Assembly: GCA_017435525.1 (NCBI GenBank)
Contig: JAFSEW010000057.1
Span: 1 to 64,000, forward strand
DNA: 64,000 bases
Reading direction: 5' to 3'
From: Oscillospiraceae bacterium
GTDB taxonomy: Bacteria > Bacillota > Clostridia > Oscillospirales > Oscillospiraceae
Shown: positions 46,693-55,232 of the stretch, piece by piece
Position numbering within the stretch: position 1 is the stretch's first letter
How the letters are laid out: every line of letters starts with the position of its first letter
Notes under the pieces: model-generated
Seen by the model: the letters and a program-made list of their open reading frames with translations, nothing else
What the model was told of the DNA's origin: nothing
Databases searched by the model: none
Made by a program: the position numbers and the translations under genes

Positions 46693-46879
46693 ATGGGTTT
46701 TCTTCTGGGGTAAAAGGAATGATCCCCTCTTTGCTTTCAAAATCACGGATACATTGCCGGATCAAGTAAAGAATTTGCCCGTTTGCGCTGCGGCCTTCAT
46801 ATTTGGCGATATAGTGCAGCTTGTGATGCAATTCCGGGTCAATCTCAATTCCCAGATGCTTGTTTTTCTTGTTCCGCAT
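46691..46879 (-). CDS. Ribbon-helix-helix (Arc-type) DNA-binding protein
   Basis: A 62-residue basic protein. KHLGIEIDPELHHKLHYIAKYEGRSANGQILYLIRQCI fits the beta-strand, helix, turn, helix pattern of Arc/MetJ-type regulators (an Arg-Ser-x-Asn-x-Gln turn and hydrophobic helix positions). I use ATG 46879, which has GAGGT 5 bases upstream, rather than TTG 46891. It lies 23 bases after the XRE gene and is probably co-transcribed. No toxin partner could be recognised. Confidence 0.75.
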   Translation of the reverse strand: MRNKKNKHLGIEIDPELHHKLHYIAKYEGRSANGQILYLIRQCIRDFESKEGIIPFTPEENP

Positions 46880-46902
46880 AGAACACCTCAAATTATTTGT
46901 TC

Positions 46903-47142
46903 TTATTCAGTTAGTGCAGCAATGGAAACATGTAAAACTTTTGCAAGATAGGTAAGCTCGATATCTGTGACAAAGCGCTTTCCTGCCTCGATTCTCTGGA
47001 TAGCGTTCTTATCCACATCCAGTCCGGCCAATTGAAGAGCATCCGCTAACTGACGCTGCGAGATGCCTGCCTTTTTCCGAAGCAAAGCCACATTCTTGCC
47101 GCAGATATTGTTTGCACCGTCGGCAGCTTTGTTTGTAAACAT
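46903..47142 (-). CDS. XRE family helix-turn-helix regulator
   Basis: A 79-residue protein that is almost only a Cro/C1-type helix-turn-helix domain: NVALLRKKAGISQRQLADALQLAGLDVDKNAIQRIEAGKRFVTDIELTYLAKVL (quoted in parts as ALLRKKAGISQRQLADAL and AIQRIEAGKRFV). The start at 47142 has AAGGAG 7 bases upstream; the longer frame to 47178 runs into the operator. Its ribosome binding site is in the left arm of an inverted repeat, which suggests autoregulation. Confidence 0.88.
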   Translation of the reverse strand: MFTNKAADGANNICGKNVALLRKKAGISQRQLADALQLAGLDVDKNAIQRIEAGKRFVTDIELTYLAKVLHVSIAALTE

Positions 47143-47150
47143 AGAAAGAC

Positions 47151-47230
47151 TCCTTAATCGACATTCAGTGATTGTCATTAAGGACAGTATATGTTAAGAT
47201 GATTACCAGGATGACATTCACAAAATGTCA
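47151..47230. promoter_or_regulatory. Divergent operator/promoter region of the XRE locus
   Basis: TCCTTAAT (47151-47158) and ATTAAGGA (47177-47184) form one inverted repeat with an inner GACA/TGTC. TGACATT (47212-47218) and AATGTCA (47224-47230) form a second. A plus-strand promoter TTGTCA-17-TAAGAT (47172-47200) overlaps the first repeat. Both repeats share the TGACA half-site, as expected for one dimeric repressor. Confidence 0.65.
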
Positions 47231-47254
47231 AATTGGAATTATGGAGGCGTTTTT

Positions 47255-47524
47255 ATGGATAATCAATTGGCAGAAGCGGTCTATTGGTCGGTACAGGGGC
47301 TTTTGGAGAAGCCGGTGGAAGGTGTGGAGAATGCGTTTTACGATGGGTCCGTCTGTGAGGCGGCTTATGAACAGATGCTGGAAGCCTATGAGCGGCTCCG
47401 GCAGCGGCTGCAAGTGAAAAATGAAGATGCGGATGTAGAGTGTATGATCAATGCATTGCAGACCATTACCAAGGAACTGTGCCTGCGGATGTTTGAATAC
47501 GGTGCAGCCACAGAACGCGGGTGA
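47255..47524 (+). CDS. Small hypothetical acidic protein
   Basis: An 89-residue helical, acidic protein that I do not recognise. It starts MDNQLAEAVYWSV and has an AYEQMLEAYERLRQRL helix. GGAGG lies 7 bases before ATG 47255; the longer frame from 47225 has no such signal. It diverges from the XRE gene and is under the same operator region, so it is the likely target of that regulator. It could be a host-takeover, antirestriction or structural protein; nothing in the sequence decides. Confidence 0.65.
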   Translation: MDNQLAEAVYWSVQGLLEKPVEGVENAFYDGSVCEAAYEQMLEAYERLRQRLQVKNEDADVECMINALQTITKELCLRMFEYGAATERG

Positions 47525-47567
47525 GCCTCCTGAGGAACGGCACATAGGCCGTTCCCTACACAGATGC

Positions 47568-47678
47568 GGATTCTTCGACTTCGCTGCGCTCCGCTCAGAA
47601 TGACATACGAAAGCAAGCAGCGCTTCCGGTTTGCCGTCATCCTGAGCGAAGCGCCATGGGCGCGAAGCCGAAGGATCC
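47568..47678. repeat. Dispersed GGATTCTTCG/TCATCCTGAGCG repeat, copy 3
   Basis: GGATTCTTCGACTTCGCTGC through CTCAGAATGACA, then TCATCCTGAGCGAAGC and CGAAGGATCC. It has the same half order as copy 1. A GGAACGGC/GCCGTTCC hairpin (about 47535-47554) lies just before it. The 47525-47825 gap holds these repeats and the next promoter only. Confidence 0.8.
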
Positions 47679-47714
47679 GCTTCTCCTGAACAGGGCGTTT
47701 TCTGTAAAAACCGG

Positions 47715-47743
47715 TTGCATTTTTACGGCGGGTCATGTAAACT
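47715..47743 (+). promoter_or_regulatory. Promoter before the nucleotidase/kinase fusion gene
   Basis: TTGCAT (47715-47720), a 17-base spacer and TAAACT (47738-47743) lie about 80 bases before the ATG. Confidence 0.55.
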
Positions 47744-47825
47744 ATAAGTACAAAACAGCTTTTCGCCAATGTGCGGGGCTGCTTTTTTACCCCACAGCCC
47801 TTCTGAAAGAAAGAGAGCGACGCCT

Positions 47826-48968
47826 ATGAACAGAAAATTTCGGCTGACTACAGCCCTGGATATTGACGATCTTCTGATGGAGTGCGTGCCCTACGCCATC
47901 CGTCTGGCCAATGAAAAATACAAATTCGACCCCCCGCTGACCATTTATGAGGTGGATCACTGGGGCAAGCTGGGCACCCGGGCCGATGTTATCTTCGAGT
48001 TTTACGAAGACCCGGAATTCTACCGGAATCAGCCGGTAATCAAGGGTGCCAAGGAATTTGTGCGCAAGCTCTCCCAGATGACGGAGGTTTTCGTTTCCAC
48101 TGCCACCTATCCCCAGTTTATGAGTCTGCGGGCCCAGCGGATTATGGAAGAATTTCCGGAGATCCCCCCGGATCACATCCTCATGGGCTCCCGGAAAGAT
48201 AAGATCGATGTGGATATCCTCTTTGATGACGGGATGCACAATGTGTCCCGGTCCAATGCGGCGTATCCCATTTTGATGCGCCGCCCCTGGAATCAGGATG
48301 CCACCGGTATTCTGGCGGTAAACACCTACGAGGAATTTCTGAAGCTGGTGGAGGTCATTGCGGAAAGCTATCACTTCACCGGCAAAAAGGCAGCGGCGGA
48401 TGAGCCGGGCATCGTGGTGCTGGTAGGACCTTCCGGCAGCGGAAAGGCCCAGGTAGCCAAGTCCATGCTGCGCAAGTCCCGGAAGTTTGAAAAGCTCATC
48501 AGCTATACCACCGATGCTACCGTGGGTTTACAGGGAGGCGAATGGTATCACTATATCTCCGTGGAAGCCTTCCGGGAGATGATCGAAAAGGGCGAGATGT
48601 TTGAATCCACCATGTATGCGGGCCACCACTACGGTTCCTGCAAAGAGGATGTGCAGAGGATTCTGGAAAAGGGCAAGCATGTGCTTACCGTTATGGATAT
48701 CTGCGGCGCCATGTCCCTGAAGACCCATTTCCCCAATGTGACCACCGTCTATGTGCGGCGGGAGAAGCGGCTGCTTCTGGAGGATCTGCTGCAAAAGCCC
48801 CTGAGCCTGGATGAGAAGGTCAGCCGCATTATGGCTCTGGAAGCGGAGCAGAAGAACGCCGATATCTGCGATTATATTGTGGATATGGAAGATCCTGCCT
48901 TGGCAGCCCGGGAAATCCTGGACGGCCTGTTTCAAAAATCCAAAAAGACTACCCCCGGCAGAAAGTAA
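47826..48968 (+). CDS. Fusion of 5'(3')-deoxyribonucleotidase-like HAD domain and guanylate-kinase-like domain
   Basis: A 380-residue two-domain protein. Residues 1-190 are a HAD phosphatase of the deoxyribonucleotidase type, with LDIDDLLMEC (nucleophile Asp and partner Asp), a conserved STATYPQF and the late DVDILFDDGMHNV. Residues about 195-370 are guanylate-kinase-like, with P-loop VVLVGPSGSGKAQVAKSML, GGEWYHYISVEAFREMIEKGEMFE and YGSCKEDVQ. The P-loop has GKAQ where Ser/Thr normally follows Gly-Lys, so catalysis may be weakened. The start ATG 47826 is chosen by domain start; its ribosome binding site is poor. A hairpin overlaps the stop region. Confidence 0.85.
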   Translation: MNRKFRLTTALDIDDLLMECVPYAIRLANEKYKFDPPLTIYEVDHWGKLGTRADVIFEFYEDPEFYRNQPVIKGAKEFVRKLSQMTEVFVSTATYPQFMSLRAQRIMEEFPEIPPDHILMGSRKDKIDVDILFDDGMHNVSRSNAAYPILMRRPWNQDATGILAVNTYEEFLKLVEVIAESYHFTGKKAAADEPGIVVLVGPSGSGKAQVAKSMLRKSRKFEKLISYTTDATVGLQGGEWYHYISVEAFREMIEKGEMFESTMYAGHHYGSCKEDVQRILEKGKHVLTVMDICGAMSLKTHFPNVTTVYVRREKRLLLEDLLQKPLSLDEKVSRIMALEAEQKNADICDYIVDMEDPALAAREILDGLFQKSKKTTPGRK

Positions 48969-49006
48969 TTCTGTCAGGGGTAGTTCCTGCGTAGAAAGGA
49001 AGAACT

Positions 49007-49843
49007 ATGGTAGATCTGCACACCCATTCCCATTGCTCCGATGGCTCTCTGACACCTGCGCAGCTGCTGCGGGCGGCGGAAAAAGCCGGTGTGACGGCGG
49101 TTGCTCTGTGTGACCACAATACCGTGGCGGGCCTGCCGGAATTCATGGCGGCTGCGGGCACTGTGGAAGCCGTGCCTGGTGTGGAATTCTCTGCAAATTA
49201 TCAGGGAAAAGAGCTGCATATTCTGGCGCTGTTCCTGCCAGGGGAAAGCTGGGCTGCGGTGGATAGCCGTCTGGCGCAGCTGCATCGGGAGAAGGAAGCA
49301 AGTAACCGGGCATTGGTGGCGGCATTGCGCTGCGGCGGGTATGCCATTACCTATGAAGAAGTGACTGCCATGGCAGGTGGCGGCTGGATCAACCGGGCCC
49401 ATGTAGCCCAGGTGCTTACCCGGAAGGGATATACCGGGTCGGTCCAGGAAGCTTTCCGCACATTGCTAAATAGACACGGCGGCTTCTATGTGCCGCCCAA
49501 GCTGCCGGACGCCTTGGAAACCATTGCGTTTATCAAAGACCAGGGGGCGGTGGCAGTGTTGGCCCACCCGCTGCTGAGCCTGGACGCGGCGCAGCTGCGC
49601 ACATTTTTGCCCATGGCCGGGGCTGCGGGGCTGGATGCCATAGAAACCATGTATCCGCTTTTCGATGAAGCTGCCACGCAGCTGCTGCGGGGGATGGCCT
49701 GTGAATTCGGCCTTCTGGAAAGCGGCGGCAGCGATTTTCACGGCGCTGCCAAACCGGATATCCGCATCGGTGTGGGGCGGGGAACCCTGGCTGTGCCGGA
49801 TGCCGTTCTGGAACAGCTTCGTGGGAAAAGACTTAGAAAATGA
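49007..49843 (+). CDS. PHP domain phosphoesterase (RNase AM/nucleotide phosphatase type)
   Basis: A 278-residue metal-dependent phosphoesterase. The PHP metal ligands are clear: DLHTHSHCSDG, VALCDHNTVAG, GVEFSANY, LAHPLLSL and SGGSDFHGAAKPDIRIG. Known relatives (YciV/RNase AM, 3',5'-nucleotide bisphosphate phosphatases) remove phosphate from short RNA ends and nucleotides. It starts 38 bases after the nucleotidase fusion with AAGGAAG upstream. Both genes point to nucleotide turnover. Confidence 0.92.
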   Translation: MVDLHTHSHCSDGSLTPAQLLRAAEKAGVTAVALCDHNTVAGLPEFMAAAGTVEAVPGVEFSANYQGKELHILALFLPGESWAAVDSRLAQLHREKEASNRALVAALRCGGYAITYEEVTAMAGGGWINRAHVAQVLTRKGYTGSVQEAFRTLLNRHGGFYVPPKLPDALETIAFIKDQGAVAVLAHPLLSLDAAQLRTFLPMAGAAGLDAIETMYPLFDEAATQLLRGMACEFGLLESGGSDFHGAAKPDIRIGVGRGTLAVPDAVLEQLRGKRLRK

Positions 49844-49931
49844 CGGAAAAAACAAAAAAGCAGTAGCGCTTTTCTTTAGGGTGTGATATACTATTCTATG
49901 GTAAAATGGCGTAGTGAGGGGTTATGCAATT

Positions 49932-50693
49932 ATGGTTGTAGATTTACAAAAAGCAAACTTCTGGAAGCGTGTGGCGGCCTGGCTGTTTGACGGTATTTTG
50001 CTGTGTGTTCTGGCTGTGGGCTGCGGCACACTGCTGGCAGAAGTGCTGCACTATGATACCCATGCGGAGAACCTGCAGGCGGCTTATGACAAGTACGAGG
50101 CCCAGTACGGCGTTGTGTTTGAAATGACAGCGGAAGAATATGCTGCGATGTCGGAAGAAGCGCAGAAAAATTATGATGCTGCCTACGGCGCTTTGCTGAC
50201 TGATCAGATGGCGGTAACTGCTTATAATAAGGTAATGAACCAGTCGCTGATGATCATTACCTTCAGCATTCTGGCAGCCATTCTGGTGCTGGAATTCGCC
50301 GTTCCTCTCTGGATCGGCAACGGCCAGACACTGGGCAAGAAAATATTTGCCCTGGGCCTGATCCGTACCGACAGTGTGCGGGTCAACAGTATGCAGCTGT
50401 TTGCCCGGGCGGTGCTGGGCAAGTTCACTGTGGAAACCATGATCCCGGTGTATATTATGATTATGGTATTCTTCGGCAATATGGGCATCGCCGGTACCAT
50501 GGCGCTGATGGCCATAGGGGTGATCCAGCTGATCCTGCTGATCGTTACCCGAAACAATTCTCAGATCCACGATCTGGTGGCGGGTACGGTTGTGGTGGAT
50601 ATTGCCAGCCAGACAATTTTCCGGGATACGGACGAACTGATCGCATATACAAAGCGGATTCATGCTGAGCGGGCTGCCCAGCAGCCGTACTGA
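49932..50693 (+). CDS. RDD family membrane protein
   Basis: A 253-residue membrane protein of the RDD family. The first segment FWKRVAAWLFDGILLCVLAVG contains the Arg and Asp that give the family its name, and later GNGQTLGKKIFALGLIRTD and NSQIHDLVAGTVVVD are typical. About 80 soluble residues are inserted after the first helix. The start ATG 49932 has GAGGGG about 10 bases upstream. The family role is unclear (ion or sodium/proton transport has been proposed for some). It lies 58 bases before the ABC operon. Confidence 0.9.
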   Translation: MVVDLQKANFWKRVAAWLFDGILLCVLAVGCGTLLAEVLHYDTHAENLQAAYDKYEAQYGVVFEMTAEEYAAMSEEAQKNYDAAYGALLTDQMAVTAYNKVMNQSLMIITFSILAAILVLEFAVPLWIGNGQTLGKKIFALGLIRTDSVRVNSMQLFARAVLGKFTVETMIPVYIMIMVFFGNMGIAGTMALMAIGVIQLILLIVTRNNSQIHDLVAGTVVVDIASQTIFRDTDELIAYTKRIHAERAAQQPY

Positions 50694-50751
50694 CTGTGCG
50701 GACTCCGCTTTCAGATATAGCGCACAATTAAAGAGATTGGAAGGACATAGT

Positions 50752-51855
50752 ATGAAAGTTGTATTGCAGAATCTGACGAAGATTTTCCCCAGCCGGGACA
50801 AAAAGGCCGGCAAAGAGGTAGTTGCTGTCAACGACTTCACATTTGAGATCCCCGACGGTAAGCTCATCGGCCTGCTGGGCCCCTCCGGCTGCGGCAAGTC
50901 TACCACGCTATACATGATCAGCGGCCTGCAGAAGCCCACCTCCGGCAAGATCTTCTTCGGTGATGACGATGTCACCGAACTGTCCACCGAAAACAGAGGC
51001 ATCGGTCTGGTGTTCCAGAACTATGCCCTGTATCCCCACATGACCGTGAAGCAGAATATTATGTTCCCCCTGCAGAACCTGAAGGGTGCTGACAGAATGG
51101 CCAAGGAGCAGATGCTGGAGCGGGCTGAGGAAGCTGCCAGACTGGTGCAGATCGACGAACTGATGGAGCGCAAGCCCAGCGAACTGTCCGGCGGTCAGCA
51201 GCAGCGTGTGGCCATTGCCCGGGCGCTGGTGAAGATGCCCCGTGTTCTGCTGCTGGACGAGCCGCTGTCCAATCTGGATGCCCGCCTGCGTCTGCAGACC
51301 CGTGAAGAGATCCGCCGTATCCAGCGGGAGACCGGCATCACTACCGTGTTCGTGACCCACGACCAGGAAGAGGCCATGTCCATTTCCGATCTGATCGTGG
51401 TGATGAAGCTGGGTGTGGTGCAGCAGATCGGCAAGCCCCAGGAGGTCTATGACAATCCCACCAACCTGTTTGTGGCCAAGTTCCTGGGTACGCCCCCCAT
51501 CAATGTGCTGGAAGGCACTGTCCGGGGCGGCAAGCTGATGCTGGGTGAAGATGCCGTGCTGGATGTGGCAGGTGTTGCCGATCAGGATGTCTATGTGGGC
51601 ATCCGTCCTGAGGGATTTGAACTGGCTGAAAACGGTGTCCTGGCCTGCAAGCTGAATAATGTGGAAGTTATGGGCCGGGATGTCAGCGTGGTCTGCACCA
51701 ACGCCGCTTCCAGCAACCCCGTGATCCGTGCCATCATCAATGCCGATAACAAGGTGGATCTGTCTGTGGCAGAGGTTCGCTTCAACCTGAAGCCGCACAA
51801 GGTGTTCCTGTTCAACAAGGAAACCGAAGAGCGCATCCGCTATGAGGTGAAGTAA
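50752..51855 (+). CDS. ugpC: ABC transporter ATPase, UgpC type
   Basis: A 367-residue CUT1-family ATPase. Walker A is GPSGCGKST (about residues 43-51), the Q-loop FQNYALYPHM, signature LSGGQQQRVAIARAL, Walker B VLLLDEPLSNLD and THDQEEAMSISDL. The C-terminal regulatory domain is present. AAGGA lies just before ATG 50752. It differs clearly from the two MsmK-type ATPases and is dedicated to the permeases that follow one base later. The substrate could be a sugar, glycerol phosphate or a phosphorylated nucleoside product. Confidence 0.93.
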   Translation: MKVVLQNLTKIFPSRDKKAGKEVVAVNDFTFEIPDGKLIGLLGPSGCGKSTTLYMISGLQKPTSGKIFFGDDDVTELSTENRGIGLVFQNYALYPHMTVKQNIMFPLQNLKGADRMAKEQMLERAEEAARLVQIDELMERKPSELSGGQQQRVAIARALVKMPRVLLLDEPLSNLDARLRLQTREEIRRIQRETGITTVFVTHDQEEAMSISDLIVVMKLGVVQQIGKPQEVYDNPTNLFVAKFLGTPPINVLEGTVRGGKLMLGEDAVLDVAGVADQDVYVGIRPEGFELAENGVLACKLNNVEVMGRDVSVVCTNAASSNPVIRAIINADNKVDLSVAEVRFNLKPHKVFLFNKETEERIRYEVK

Positions 51856-51856
51856 T

Positions 51857-52801
51857 ATGGTCGAGAGCAAACAGCAATGGAAGGCCTGGCTGTACCTGTC
51901 TCCGGCAATTGTGCTGCTGCTGGTATTTACGGTCTATCCTATTTTCAATACTGTCCGCATGGCGTTCCTGGAGAACTACAGCGGATTGAAAGCTGCCGCC
52001 GGCCAGACCTTTGAATTTGGCCTGGGCAACTTTATCAAGGTCATGGAGTATAAGCGCTTCCTGCAGTGTTTGAAGAACACCGTGCTGCTGTGTGTGCTGA
52101 CGGTGCCTATCTCCACGCTGCTGGCGCTGCTGATCGCGGTGGCCCTGAACTCCATCAAGTGGCTGCAGAAGGGCCTACAGACCATCTTCTTCCTGCCCTA
52201 TGTGACCAATTCCATCGCCATTGGCATGGTGTTTGCTGCCATGTTCAATATCGTCGGCGCTTTCTACGGCACTGAGAACGAGCTGATTGTCACCGCCGGT
52301 ATTATCAACAATGTGATTGAATTCTTCGGAGGCAAGCCCGTCAACTGGATCAACTACGGCTCCACCTATGAGATGAACATGTTCGTCATGGTGGTGTATA
52401 TCGTGTGGAACGCCCTGCCCTTTAAGATCCTGGTGCTGCTGGGCGGCCTGCAGAGCATCAACAAGCAGTATTATGATGCCGCCAAGGTGGACAGCACCCC
52501 CCGCTCCCGTGTCTTTACCCGGATCACCGTGCCGCTGCTTTCCCCCATGCTGGCCTATGTGATTATCACCGGTTTCATCGGCGGCTTCAAGGAATATACA
52601 TCCATTGTAGGTATCTTCGGCGAGAAGATGGGCCCCCCGGACGACAGCGGTCGCCTGAACACCATGGTTGGCTTCATCTATGACGCACTGGAGACCAACA
52701 GCCAGGGCCGTGCCTCCGCTGCCGCCCTGATTCTCTTCGGCATTATTCTTGCGGTCACGGTGTTCAATAACCGTGTCATCAAGAAACATACCCACTACTA
52801 A
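51857..52801 (+). CDS. ugpA: ABC permease, UgpA type
   Basis: A 314-residue permease with six membrane helices (AWLYLSPAIVLLLVFTVYPIF at the start). The ATPase-contact loop is degenerate, DAAKVDSTPRSRVFTRITVP, where the canonical form has EAA...G. A larger external loop (about residues 130-170) precedes helix 4. GAGGT in the end of the ATPase gene is 8 bases before the ATG. It pairs with the following permease. Confidence 0.92.
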   Translation: MVESKQQWKAWLYLSPAIVLLLVFTVYPIFNTVRMAFLENYSGLKAAAGQTFEFGLGNFIKVMEYKRFLQCLKNTVLLCVLTVPISTLLALLIAVALNSIKWLQKGLQTIFFLPYVTNSIAIGMVFAAMFNIVGAFYGTENELIVTAGIINNVIEFFGGKPVNWINYGSTYEMNMFVMVVYIVWNALPFKILVLLGGLQSINKQYYDAAKVDSTPRSRVFTRITVPLLSPMLAYVIITGFIGGFKEYTSIVGIFGEKMGPPDDSGRLNTMVGFIYDALETNSQGRASAAALILFGIILAVTVFNNRVIKKHTHY

Positions 52802-52816
52802 GGAAGGAGACCGCTT

Positions 52817-53707
52817 ATGTCCAACCGTGATAAAGTGATGCACGAAATGAACATTCAGAAGGTCTCCGCCGTGCAGAAAGTGGTTATGACCTTTGTAAAG
52901 GTGGTTACCTACGCTTTCCTGCTGGTTATGGCACTGATTGTGCTGTTCCCCTTCTACTGGATGATCATCTCCTCCCTGAAAACCCTGGAGGAATACCGCC
53001 TCAGTGTGCCCACCTTCTGGCCTAAGGTAGTTATGGTGAGCAACTATGCCGAGGCTTTCACCACCGCAAGCCTGGGACGGCTGTTCTACAACACCATGAT
53101 CGTGGGCGTGGTTTCCACGCTGCTGTCTCTGGTGATTACCGTCCTGTCCGCCTTTGCCTTTGCCCGCCTGGAGTTCAAGGGCAGAGATACGCTGTTTACC
53201 CTGCTGCTGGCTACCATGATGATCCCCGGCGAGCTCTTCACCATTACCAACTACGCCACCGTTACCCAGCTGGGCTGGATGAACAGCTTCAAGGTTCTGA
53301 TTATCCCCTTCCTGGTCAGCGTGTTCTACATCTACCTGCTGCGCCAGAACTTTTTGCAGATTCCCAACGAGCTGTATCTGGCTGCCAAGGTGGACGGCAC
53401 TTCCGATTTGAAGTACCTGTGGAAGGTTATGGTGCCGCTGGCACTGCCCACCCTGATTTCCATTACCATCCTGAAAATGATGGGCGCATGGAACTCCTAT
53501 ATCTGGCCCCGTCTGGTTGCCAACGATGAAGCCCACCGCATGATTACCAACGGTCTGCGCAACGCCTTCACCGAAACCACCGGCGATGTCAACTATCCTG
53601 TGCAGATGGCGGCAGTTGCCGTTGTCTCCGCCCCGCTGTTCCTGGTCTTTGTATTCCTGCGCAAGTATATCATGGCAGGCGTCAGCCGCAGCGGTATCAA
53701 GGGTTAA
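52817..53707 (+). CDS. ugpE: ABC permease, UgpE type
   Basis: A 296-residue permease with six membrane helices and the contact loop LAAKVDGTSDLKYLWKVMVP. FPFYWMIISSLKTLEEY near the N-terminus is typical of MalG/UgpE proteins. AAGGAGA lies before the ATG, 15 bases after the partner gene. A small AGACGG/CCGTCT hairpin (about 53710-53726) sits between it and the binding-protein gene and may set relative expression. Confidence 0.92.
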   Translation: MSNRDKVMHEMNIQKVSAVQKVVMTFVKVVTYAFLLVMALIVLFPFYWMIISSLKTLEEYRLSVPTFWPKVVMVSNYAEAFTTASLGRLFYNTMIVGVVSTLLSLVITVLSAFAFARLEFKGRDTLFTLLLATMMIPGELFTITNYATVTQLGWMNSFKVLIIPFLVSVFYIYLLRQNFLQIPNELYLAAKVDGTSDLKYLWKVMVPLALPTLISITILKMMGAWNSYIWPRLVANDEAHRMITNGLRNAFTETTGDVNYPVQMAAVAVVSAPLFLVFVFLRKYIMAGVSRSGIKG

Positions 53708-53768
53708 TAGACGGCTTTCCCGTCTGTAACATAAAAAACACCATACACATGAAAGGAAAAGAAAAACT

Positions 53769-55232
53769 ATGAGAAGAAGCATTGCATTCCTGCTGGCTTT
53801 GGTTCTGATGTTCTCTGTGCTGACTGCCTGCGGCAACACCGCAAAGCAGCCCTCCAACGAGACCCAGGCTCCCACCCAGGCCGGTGAGGAAGTCCAGAAC
53901 ACTCCCGTGGGCAACTTCATCGTGCCCGAGGGCGGCTACGACGGCAGCGCTGTGGAAATCGTGTTCTACAACACCATGGGTGCAAACCTGTCCGCTGTGC
54001 TGGAGAAGTACATTGTGGAGTTCAACAAGCTGTACCCCAACATTACCGTTGTTTCCACCAACGTGGGCAACTACGATGACTGCCGCGACCAGATCTCCAC
54101 CGAGATCACCGTTGGCAACCAGCCCAACATTGCTTACTGCTACCCCGACCATGTTGCCCTTTACAACCTGGCTAAGGCTGTTACCACTCTGGACAACCTG
54201 ATCGGCAGCGAGATCGAAGTGGCACACGCTGACGGCACCACCGAGCTGCTGGGCCTGACCGCTGAGCAGATCGCCGACTTCATCCCCGGCTACTACAACG
54301 AGGGCAAGCAGTTCGGCGACGGCCTGATGTATACCATGCCTCTGTCCAAGTCCACCGAGGTTCTGTACTACAACAAGACCTTCTTTGATGCCAACGGTCT
54401 GACCGTTCCCACCACCTGGGACGAGGTTGAGGCTGTCTGCGCTCAGATCAAGGCCATTGATCCCCAGTCCATCCCCCTGGGCTACGACTCCGAGTCCAAC
54501 TGGTTCATCACCATGTGTGAGCAGTACGGCTCCCCCTACACCAGCGCTGAAGGCGACCACTTCCTGTTCGACAACGAGCAGAACCATGCCTTCGTCAAGA
54601 AGTTCAACGAGTGGTACCAGAAGGGCTACCTGACCACCCAGACCCTGTACGGTGCTTACACCTCCGGCCTGTTCACCTCCACCACCGAGGTTAAGAGCTA
54701 CATGTCCATCGGCTCCTCCGCCGGCGCTACCTATCAGCGTCCCGCTGCCAATGCTGACGGCTCCTACCCCTTCGAAGTGGGCATCGCTACCATTCCTCAG
54801 GTCAGCGCTGACAATGCCAAGGTAATCTCCCAGGGCCCCAGCCTGTGCATCTTCCAGAAGAGCAATCCTCAGGAAGTCATCGCTTCCTGGCTGTTCGTCA
54901 AGTTCCTGACCACCAACGTCAATTTCCAGGCTGAGTTCGGTATGGCTTCCGGCTATGTTCCCGTGCTGAAGTCCGTCTCCGACAACGAGGCTTATGCCGG
55001 CTTCATTGCCAATGCTGACGGCGGCGACTTCATTTCCGCTCTGTCCGCTAAGGTCTGTCTGGCTCAGGCTGACGCTTACTACACCTCTCCCGCCTTCAAC
55101 GGCTCCTCCGAGGCCCGTGACCAGGTTGGCGCTCTGCTGACCAAGTGCCTGGCCCTGACCGGCGGCGACATCGACGCTCAGATCGCTGACGCTTTCGAGT
55201 TCGCTGTGGAAGAGTGCGAGTACAATAGCTAA
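53769..55232 (+). CDS. ugpB: ABC solute-binding lipoprotein, UgpB type
   Basis: A 487-residue binding lipoprotein (lipobox VLTAC, then a Gln/Thr/Pro tether). The fold is MalE/UgpB-like: VEIVFYNTMGANLSAVLEKYIVEFNKLYP, PNIAYCYPDHVALYNLAK, and AFNGSSEARDQVGALL near the C-terminus, which resembles the hinge region of UgpB-like proteins. Codon use is highly biased toward GCT/GAC/AAG, so expression is high. Its stop codon shares a base with the start of the nuclease gene, which ties the importer to nucleic-acid digestion. Confidence 0.92.
   Translation: MRRSIAFLLALVLMFSVLTACGNTAKQPSNETQAPTQAGEEVQNTPVGNFIVPEGGYDGSAVEIVFYNTMGANLSAVLEKYIVEFNKLYPNITVVSTNVGNYDDCRDQISTEITVGNQPNIAYCYPDHVALYNLAKAVTTLDNLIGSEIEVAHADGTTELLGLTAEQIADFIPGYYNEGKQFGDGLMYTMPLSKSTEVLYYNKTFFDANGLTVPTTWDEVEAVCAQIKAIDPQSIPLGYDSESNWFITMCEQYGSPYTSAEGDHFLFDNEQNHAFVKKFNEWYQKGYLTTQTLYGAYTSGLFTSTTEVKSYMSIGSSAGATYQRPAANADGSYPFEVGIATIPQVSADNAKVISQGPSLCIFQKSNPQEVIASWLFVKFLTTNVNFQAEFGMASGYVPVLKSVSDNEAYAGFIANADGGDFISALSAKVCLAQADAYYTSPAFNGSSEARDQVGALLTKCLALTGGDIDAQIADAFEFAVEECEYNS

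Noticed and set aside
47769..47825. Longer N-terminus of the nucleotidase fusion
   Set aside because: The extra 19 residues have no conservation pattern, and the HAD domain starts right after the ATG at 47826.
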